Positions 56,163 to 64,000 of a stretch of 64,000 bases of DNA are shown here, in pieces. The position numbers and the translations under genes were made by a program. The stretch's first letter is position 1; each line of letters opens with the position of its first letter. The stretch comes from Neostapfia colusana (taxonomy: Eukaryota; Streptophyta; Magnoliopsida; Poales; Poaceae): NCBI GenBank assembly GCA_030760725.1, contig JASWHV010000013.1:35064699-35128698 (forward strand), given 5' to 3'. The notes beneath the pieces are model-generated. The model did not search any database. It was given only the letters and a program-made list of their open reading frames with translations, and had not been told where the DNA came from.

Positions 56163-58158
56163 TGAGGTGAAACTTGATTTTCTGGAAAGTACTCAGAGAG
56201 CTGAATCCAACAAAATTTGGTTCACTCGATTTGGAGCTTTCTAGCCAAAGTTATGAGGATTTGAAGTTTGGAAGAATTCTGAAAATCGGGGAGAAGTTTA
56301 AATCTCGCGGGGACACGTGTCGAGCGCGGAGGTGTCCGGCACACCGGAGCTCACAGGGTATTTGCGCGCCAGCACAACTGATCCCGGCCACACCCGATCC
56401 CGATTGAAATTCTTCAGCCGCTGACATGTGGGCCAGCCGGCTTCGTCTTCCTCCCGCCGTTCTCTCGCGCCCACGCCGCCGACCTCGCCGGAGCAGACTC
56501 GGGGCTCGCCGGCTCACTGGTGCCGGACCTCCCATGGGCTGAAACTCGCCGCCAGGGGGTTGTCGACGTCGAGGAACACGTCGGTGGTGTCAGGTCGGGC
56601 TGGGGGTGACCGGAAATAGCCCGGCGACGTGCCGCGGCCTCGGTTGAGGTTCAGCGCCGTCGACCGTGGTTTCTAACCCGCCAATACCTCGAACAAACGG
56701 TCCTACACCATCAGTATACCTCTAGGAAGCTCGACAAGGTGTCAAAAGGGCTCAGGGGTGGCGGCAAGTCAGTTGGCACCGTGCGACCGATCGTGCCCGC
56801 CATGACCGCCCTTGATCGAGCTCAAAATTCGTCACTCCTAGCCAGTTTCACGCTACGGATGCAGAAAAGAACTTGATCGCCGGCTAGTCCAGCGTCTATG
56901 TGCAGGATTTGATGACCTCCGAAAGGTCATAGAGCGAGAATTTAAAGAAACCGTACCGAGAGCTCGGTTTATGGTCGCCGGAGCAAAAACTGGAAATTCT
57001 CTGCGGATTCTTCACGGTTGGCTTCCAAACTTGGAGGATAGCAGCATGGTGGTCGCGCGCTCCTGTTGCCTCTCTCGCTGGACCGTGAAAACGCCTGTGG
57101 AACGCTGCCCACGGGCGCCTGACTCTCGGCTGAGGCTAGGTCACCGCGGTGGCGATCGTTTTCGGGCAAAGGAGGTCGGAGCTCGGGGTTTCTGGTGTTG
57201 GGGAGGTGGAGTGCGACCTCAGGTGGCTGTCTAGCAGCTCAGGGACGAAGGAGGAGATGGTTTTGCTGGTATTTCTGATTGAGCAGAGAGCTGCGGCGAG
57301 AAACAATGCCGCTGCTCGGGTTTGCCCGCGAGAAGATAAAGCCGGCCGACTCCTGCTCGGCTGAGGCGGTGCCGGTCGCGTGGGGGAGCGATCAAGCCGC
57401 CCTGGGCGCCAGCACACGGAGAGGGAAGCAGCTGGTGGCGCCGGTAGCTGCTCGGTGGCACAGCCGACAGCTGCTCGGTGGAATTTCCCACCGAGACTCT
57501 GACTTTGGGTGCAAGTTTCTCCTTCTTCCCTCTATGACATGTGGGCCCCACCCGGGGTTTTAACCTCTGAAATTTACTCCTAATCACTGTTGTAAACAGT
57601 GAGCCCCATAATACCCCTGGTGATTCAAATTATTCAACCATGAGCCATTTGAATTGAATAGAATTCAAATTGGGTTTGGTTTGAGTGAACTTCAGCACAA
57701 GTTCAGTTTTGAATTCAAATAAAGTTTGAATTTGTCCCACTTAGCTCATGTCAAGATCAACTCCAAATGGAGTGAAAATTGGTGTGTGATCTCACAAAAA
57801 TGTGCTGAGTAAGAATATGCCTCCCACTTTTAAATTCATGGGATAAAAACAGTTTGAATTTGAATATGGTTTCAAATTGCCCTCTTTCTATCTATACCCA
57901 AAATGACCTCAAAAAGGTTTTGAATTTGGGTGAAACTTGGCGTGGACATCCTTAGCAATGTGTAGGAGTTTTCATATGTCCAGCCCACCTATATCACATG
58001 TGGGAAATACCACTTTTGCAATGTGTGAGTTTGTTTTCTAATGAGCATGTTGATGGTGGTTACTTGCTCTTCATTTGTGTTCATCATCTTTCCTCAAATG
58101 AGGTGTGTGGTGTGGTGATGAACACTTCAAATATGTGTCAAAAACTGAGGCCCTTACA
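56163..58158 (-). repeat. Element M 3' LTR, second fragment
   Basis: The U3 and leader half of M's LTR, ending (minus strand start) at 58158 with tgtaagggcc. U3 is similar to D; the GC-rich leader (about 56300-57560) is strongly diverged, and the GTGAGR donor seen in A and D is changed to gtgcca here (about 56783). The short frames in it are not conserved. Confidence 0.92.
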
Positions 58159-58171
58159 TTCCTCCCCCCTT
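58159..58171 (-). other. Element M polypurine tract
   Basis: The minus strand reads aaggggggaggaa next to the LTR start, with tctcgggacgaga upstream. Confidence 0.9.
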
Positions 58172-58227
58172 AAAAGAATCTCGTCCCGAGATAATAAGGT
58201 GAAAATGAGAGAGAGGACGGTGGAAAA

Positions 58228-61139
58228 TTACGGGATATGCGACGTGAAAAAGTCGGGGTAGTTAGCGCGAAGAAATTCTTCGCTCTCCCATGTCGCTTCG
58301 TCTATGGAGTGATTACTCCATAGAACCTTGTAGAACCACAACGTACGGTTGCGTGTGGTTCGGGCCTTTTCATCAATAATCTGCACCGGTTCCTCCCGAT
58401 AGGTGAGATCCGGTTGCAGTTCTTCAATGTCTTCCAGCTGAACGGTGGTTGATAGCTTAAGACACTTCCTCAGCTGGGCAATGTGAAAGACGTCGTGCAC
58501 ACCGGAAAGTGCTTCTGGTAATTTCAGCCGGTATGCCACTGATCCACATCTTTCAGTAATCTGGAATGGACCGATGAATCGGGGTGCCAACTTTCCTCTC
58601 ACCCCAAATCTGTTTACGCCCTTCATTGGAGACACCCGTAGGTATACGTGATCTCCAACTTCAAATTGTAACGGGCGCCTTCTCCGGTCCGCATATTGTT
58701 TTTGACGGGATTGGGCGGCTTTTAGGTTCGCTTGAATCAGTCGAACCTTCTCTTCCGCGTTGTTGACAAGGTCAATCCCGAAGGTAACCCTTTTGCCAGA
58801 CTCACACCAATTCAATGGTGTGCGGCATTTCCTCACGTATAGCGCCTCGTAGGGCGCCATCTTAATATTGGCTTGGTACCCATTGTTGTACGAGAACTCG
58901 GCTAACGGCAAGTGATCATCCCAATTCTTGCCGTGGTTGATAGCACAAGCTCGTAGCATGTCTTCTAGGATCTGATTTACCCGCTCCGTCTGCCCATCCA
59001 TCTGCAGGTGGTATGCTGAACTACGGATCAGCTTCGTCCCCAAGGCAGCGTGCAGCTGCTCCCAAAAACGGGACACAAATAAAGTGCCCCGATCTGATAT
59101 GATAGTACGGGGTACGCCGTACAATCATAGGATCCGTGAGATGTACAGTTCAGCGTACTTCTTGGTGTTGTAATTTGTGTTGACCGGGACGAAATGGGCA
59201 ACTTTGGTGAGCCGGTCGACGATCACCCACACAGAATCATGTTTCTGCAAGGTGGTGGGTAAACCGACGATGAAATCCATGCTCACGTCCTCCCACTTCC
59301 AGGCAGGAACGCCCAGTGGTTGTAGCAGTCCCGGCTTCCGCATGTGGTTTGCCTTCACCCTTCGACATGTATCACACTCGGACACGTATTTTGCAGTCTC
59401 TCGCTTCATCCGTGTCCACCAAAACTTGCTCCTGAGTTCTTGATACATTTTGTTGCTGTCGGGGTGAATAGAAAACTTTGACAAGTGAGCCTCATCAAAG
59501 ATTTTCTTCCGTAACTCCGGGTTACGGGGTACAACGATCCGGTCCTTGAACCATAGGACGCCGTCTCCGTCCTTCCGGAAACATTTCAGCTCCCCACTGT
59601 CTAACGTCTCCGCAAATGTGACATGCCCTTGTCATTCTTCTGGGCTGCCACTATCTCTTCACGGATGGTGGGGATCAAAGCTAGGTTGTAGAGAGCTCCG
59701 TGTGGAATCACATGTAGTGGTGGTTCGCTCTTTTCCAACGGTGTGATGGTCAGATTGTTGACGTGTGACTTGCGACTCAGCGCATCTGCCACTACGTTTG
59801 CCTTGCCCAGATGATAATGGATCTCTATTTCGTAATCCTTTATCAGTTCTAACCATCTTCGTTGCCTCATGTTCAGCTCCTTCTGAGTGAATATGTACTT
59901 GAGGCTTTTGTGGTCGGTATATAGATGTACGAGGTTACCGAGTAGGTAGTGCCTCCACATCTTCAGTGCAAGTACCACGACAGCGAGCTCTAAGTCGTGG
60001 GTTGGATAATTTTGCTCATGGTTTCTAAGCTGCCGTGATCCATACGCGACCACTCTTCGGTCTTGCATCAGCACACATCCGAGCCCAATGCCGGATGCAT
60101 CGCAGTACACATTGAACGGTTTTGTTTTGTCTGGCTGCGCCAAAACCGGTGTTGATGTCAGGTGCTTGACTAAAGCCTTGAATGCTGCTTCACAAGTTGG
60201 ACTCCAAACATATTTGGTAGCCTTCTTCAGCAGCTCGGTCATTGGCTTGGCAATCTTCAAAAAGTTCGGAATGAACCTCCGATAATATCCCGCGAGTCCG
60301 AGGAAACTCCGTACCTCGTGAACAGTTCTATGGGATTTCCAATTTAGCACTTGAGTGATCTTGCTCGGGTCTACAGCGATACCCTCCGCTGAGATGATAT
60401 GCCCGAGGAAAGGCACTTGCGATATCCAAAACTCACATTTGCTGAATTTCGCGTATAACTTGTGATCCCGCAGCCGTTGGAAGACTATACGCAGATGCTT
60501 CTTGTGATCTTCTTCCGACTTGGAATATACCAGGATGTCGTCGATGAAGACCACGACAAACTTGTCCAGCTCCGGCATGAATACCGAGTTCATCAAGTAC
60601 ATGAAATGAGATGGAGCATTGGTGAGGCCGAAGGACATGACCTGGTACTCATAGAGTCCGTACCTCGTCGAGAAAGCTGTCTTTGGAATGTCCTCAGCCC
60701 TTATCTTAATCTGATGGTACCCGGATCTTAAATCCATCTTGGAGAAGATCTTTGCTTCGACCAACTGATCAAACAACATGTCGATCCGTGGCAACGGGTA
60801 CTTGTTCTTGATGGTTACGGCATTTAATGGACGATAGTCCACGCAAAGCCGTAACGTCTCATCCTTCTTCTTGACAAATAATGCCGAACAGCCCCATGGC
60901 GAGGAGCTTGGCCTAATAAAATCCTTCTCCAGAAGGTCCGTGAGCTGAGTCTTCAGTTCAGCCAACTCCTTGGGCGCCATCTTGTACGGCCTTCGGGATA
61001 TTGGCATGGTTCTCGGTGCCAGTTCAATCTTGAACTCCACCTCTCTATCGGGTGGCATCCCCGGCAAATCGTCCGGGAATACATCAGGGAACTCTTGGAC
61101 CACTGGAATATCTTCCAATAGTAGTGGACTGATAGACAC
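58228..61139 (-). pseudogene. gag-pol: Element M pol
   Basis: RT, RNase H, integrase and chromodomain region, well preserved but broken in three places: about 5 bases lost near 61120 (between protease and RT), one base lost near 59602 (after RNase H), and TGA where the relatives have TGC Cys near 59126 (integrase). RT keeps the motifs that D lacks (VDYRPLN, PKTAFS). Integrase has SDRG and QTER, but the preceding HPQTDG reads HLQMDG. Reading frames: 59601-61139, 59125-59484 and 58228-59124. Confidence 0.92.
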
Positions 61140-62468
61140 TTGGAAGTTTTATTTCTGGACTGTCCAGAAATAAAGAGTGCGACCCGTGCACTTCTGAGTT
61201 TAAGTGCATGACTCGAAGGACGGTGTCAAAAACAGCGCCGTGGCAGTTTAACCACAACATCCCTAGGATGACATCGACCTTCTGTCCCTCTAAGATAATG
61301 AGAGACGTGGGGTACACTCTACCCGCTAAGCATAATGGCGCTTTGGAAACCATTACGCTTGCTGAAATCTTCCCACCCGGTGAACAAATTAAATATGGAC
61401 TATTGGTGGGTAGTATTGGCAAGCTGTGTTTAGCAATGAAAGCTTGGCTAATAAAATTATGCGTGGCGCCTGAATCAAACAGTACTATAGCGGGATGCTG
61501 GTGGAGTTGGAACATACCCGTAAGGATTGGCTCGCCCTCCGGCACGTCCTCAATGGCAAGCTGGTGGACGGTGCCGGGCCTAGGGTTTGTCCGCTGCGCA
61601 TTAGTAGGGTTCCGGGGTTGATTCCTCCCCGGAAACTGTGGTGCCACTCCGCCGCCTTGCCTCTCCGGGCAACTGCTCGCGAAGTGTCCTGGACGACCAC
61701 ACTTGTAACATGTGGACGCTGCTGGTGGAGTGCTCGGTGGACGAAAGCCCGGCATGCGTTGCTGAGGTGCAAACACACGGGGCATCGTCCGCTGCTGCTG
61801 TTGTTGTTGCGGTGGTGCTGGCAGTGCCGGCCGGAATGCCGGTGAAGAGTACGGCCGACTGCGGAACGGCATCGACCGCTGTGGTGGTTGCCAGCGTGGA
61901 CCTGATGCTGGGCGATTCACCATCCGAAACTTCTGAGAAGTACCGCCTCCTTCTTCGCTGCTTTGCGGCGCGCTTCGCTTTCGCTCTGCCGCTGCCAACT
62001 CCTTGCCGGAGTCCTCCTGAACAATCGCAGCATCAATGATGTCGTTGAGGCTGCCGCGATTGAACATCGCCAACTTGTTCTTCAGGAGCGGGTTAAGCCC
62101 CTGGTAAAAGTGGTCTCGCCGCTTCTCGTCAGTATCTGCATGATACGACGCGTAGAGCGCGAGATCGTTGAACGCCCTGGAGTATTCCAGCGCGTTCCTG
62201 CTCCCTTGTTGCAGGTGTAGGAATTCCTGCGTCTTCCTCTCACCGTGATGGTGAACGGCACCCAACCGGGTGGCATAGGTCCTGCAGGGACTTCAACATG
62301 GATTGTCCACGTCTTGTTCCCCTCTTCGCCTTCTTCCTTGGCGAAGTACTGCGGCATCTGGTTGTACCCGAAATATTGGAGCATTTGCCACAATGCTTCT
62401 GGGTAGCCGCTACGGTGAGAACAGTGGGAAACCACCCACCCATTCTCCAACTGTTTATCTGCTGTCAT
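61084..62468 (-). pseudogene. Element M orf0-gag fusion left by a 1.5-kb deletion
   Basis: The first ~76 codons of orf0 (ATG 62468, directly after tttttacag) run into gag at about codon 178. The break is at 62231-62240, where the minus-strand word agaggaagac occurs. That word is present once in orf0 and once in gag of D (46518-46527 and 48039-48048), so 1521 bases were lost between two short repeats. The orf0 frame does not continue into the gag frame. The gag frame from here (to 61084) keeps zinc knuckle and protease and ends at the 5-base deletion near 61120. Confidence 0.9.
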
Positions 62469-63948
62469 CTGTAAAAATATATTTGAGAAATGTCAAATAT
62501 TTATTCAAACAGCAAACCACTGAGTTATAACATAAGACATGTTATTGAACCCATAAAACTTGGAAACATAGTTCAAATTTTAAACAAATTTGACTGCTGA
62601 TCTGCTGTTCCCATTACAGCCCTGACCAGTTTCAATTTCAACCTGATTTAGGCCATGTTAAAGCAAAACCAATTCTGGAGCTCAACATCAAAGTTAAAGT
62701 TAACTTCAATAGCTTTCCAGAAAGTATTTGCTTGGCCTAAGATCTGTCCTGGTTCAAAAGTTATGAGACGTCAAAGTTAGCAGAATTTCTAGAAACAATT
62801 GGACAGCACCTCCCTGCTATAGGTACTGATTTGATCCAAGAATTCCAGATAATTCTGTTCCTAATCTGACAAAACTTTCTGTTACAAAGCTGTAACCCAT
62901 CTCATAAGCTTTCCAGAACTACCTCACTTTCTATTTTTGGATTTTTATGCAGGAAGTTATGTTCAATTTACAGAGAGTTTACAGAGAGTGTTTGCTCTGC
63001 CCTGTTTTCTGGACAGTTTCAACTCTACTGCATTTTTCGAGTGGTTAAGGGATGAAACACCTCTGGACCTCAACAGAAGAGTTGTAAAGCTCTTACAAAT
63101 CTTTCCAGAAATGTATCATATGACCCCAACCTCGAAAGAACTCAACCTCTAACCTCTAATCAACTTCAACCTTGATTTAGCTGAAAACAGAGTGCTCTGT
63201 CCTTAATAACCTATAAGTTGAAAACTTGTTAACTTTGAATATCTTGTTCAAGGGAAGGAGTTACATCAAGTTTTACTGCTTTGGATCAAAACCTTCAAGT
63301 TTTAAATGAAGTTGTTCATTTAGTTGGGGTGTGACGTCGATGCGTCACCAGATTATGTCGGTACTACGTCCTCACAAAGAAAAACCTATACCGGACTTAG
63401 CCGGCTTCGTTAATTCAGTGGCACTAAACGTCACTCGCACACGGATGCTACACGTCTACCGTTTCGTGGTCAGGCTACCTGCAGAAACCCAAACAATCGT
63501 CAGACTCGGCTGCACACCGAGCCCGGAATCCATACAGTTCGTACACCCGGCCGTCATCACTCGTCTGGATGTTCTCAAGCCAACCACGCCTTGAGTTACG
63601 TGTTCACGTATCAGACCACGTGACAGGGTCTCCCATGTTGCACCACGCACGCCAGGGACAGACGTTGCTCGAATACCCCAAACGACATGAAGAGTCGTAG
63701 AGGAAATCAAAGCGGGTCGGGTTACCTGCCACCCGTGGGGCTCCAACCTTCAGCTTGTGCGCACTGGTGGACAGCGCTTACGTGTACCCCCCAAGACACA
63801 AACGTCCCGAGATACACGATTTTCTGACATAACAAATAGGTTAATATGCCACTTTCTATATGCTAATAACATCCTTATACGGGCTACTAACTCGTTCCTC
63901 ACTGGATTTTTGAAAAAGATGACCTTTGTACTGTGTTAAACCTCAAGC
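62469..63948 (-). other. Element M leader
   Basis: Non-coding, homologous to D's leader over its whole length. It has the acagagtgctctgt near-palindrome at about 63185 and the same degenerate repeat units. No gene seen. Confidence 0.8.
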
Positions 63949-63950
63949 GA

Positions 63951-63962
63951 GCTCTGATACCA
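63951..63962 (-). other. Element M primer binding site (tRNA-Met)
   Basis: The minus strand reads tggtatcagagc, four bases inside the 5' LTR end. Confidence 0.92.
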
Positions 63963-63966
63963 ACGC

Positions 63967-64000
63967 TGACACGACCCCATTGGTCCTGTCGAGCCAGGAC
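63967..64000 (-). repeat. Element M 5' LTR (first 34 bases in window)
   Basis: tgacacgaccccattggtcc matches the outer end of the 3' LTR at 38709 except for a few differences. The rest lies beyond the window. Confidence 0.88.

Larger units (their letters stand above)
38709..64000 (-). mobile_element. Element M: decayed Ty3/gypsy retrotransposon, interrupted by element D
   Basis: Minus-strand element of the same family as A and D. Its 3' LTR is 38709-40763 plus 56163-58158 (4.05 kb in total), split by D. The internal part is 58159-63966 and the 5' LTR starts at 63967 and leaves the window. A 1.5-kb internal deletion fuses orf0 to gag, and pol has frameshifts and a stop, so it cannot produce its own proteins. 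Confidence 0.94.

Noticed and set aside
1..64000. tRNA, rRNA, CRISPR, bacterial-type operons or host protein-coding genes
   Set aside because: None seen. tRNA resemblance is limited to the primer binding sites, and all longer frames belong to retroelements.

Overview
This window is a piece of plant nuclear heterochromatin, almost certainly from a grass (Poaceae). I found no host gene and no RNA gene. All 64 kb can be assigned to transposable elements: six Ty3/gypsy LTR retrotransposons or parts of them, and one small LINE remnant. The grass assignment rests on the element type: very long LTRs (3.4-4.0 kb), an initiator tRNA-Met primer binding site (tggtatcagagc), an extra ORF (here orf0) upstream of gag, and a C-terminal chromodomain. 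Together these suggest Tekay/Del-type (RIRE3-like) chromoviruses. The species cannot be named from the sequence.

Layout. Element A (minus strand) covers 1-23580 and is split by a complete, younger element C (plus, 2255-14885, TSD taatt). A is cut off inside its 5' LTR at 23580, where it meets the 5'-truncated element B (plus, 23581-29600: RT/RNase H/integrase remnant plus one LTR). B abuts element N (plus, 29601-38420: leader, rearranged gag, decayed pol, 3' LTR), which lacks its own 5' LTR. Between N and the next element lie 288 bases of a minus-strand LINE reverse transcriptase (38421-38708). Element M (minus, 38709 to beyond 64000) follows. The youngest element D (plus, 40764-56157, TSD tttca) sits inside M's 3' LTR. 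D and M belong to the same LTR family and lie in opposite orientation.

How the parts work. In each full element the 5' LTR drives a transcript, tRNA-Met primes reverse transcription at the PBS, and a polypurine tract before the 3' LTR primes plus-strand DNA. gag-pol encodes capsid/zinc-knuckle, protease, RT, RNase H, integrase and chromodomain. orf0 precedes gag and has its own ATG. D has open reading frames throughout, but compared with its relatives it carries four changes at conserved RT and integrase positions. A, B, C, M and N carry nonsense codons, frameshifts or deletions, and most of the nonsense codons look like deaminated methylcytosines.

Most interesting signals. (1) The LTRs of three diverged families contain, between the leader and the poly(A) signal, two small exon-like blocks with conserved length, phase, a GC-type donor and an acidic/Gln-rich reading frame ending in a stop. 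This looks like an LTR-encoded spliced ORF. (2) The orf0 and gag start codons directly abut 3' splice acceptors, and the LTR leader carries a conserved GTGAGR donor, so the two proteins may come from alternatively spliced RNAs. (3) Several hairpins, some with covarying stems, lie in the LTRs and before the polypurine tract. (4) The inverted nesting of D in M is an obvious source of long dsRNA.
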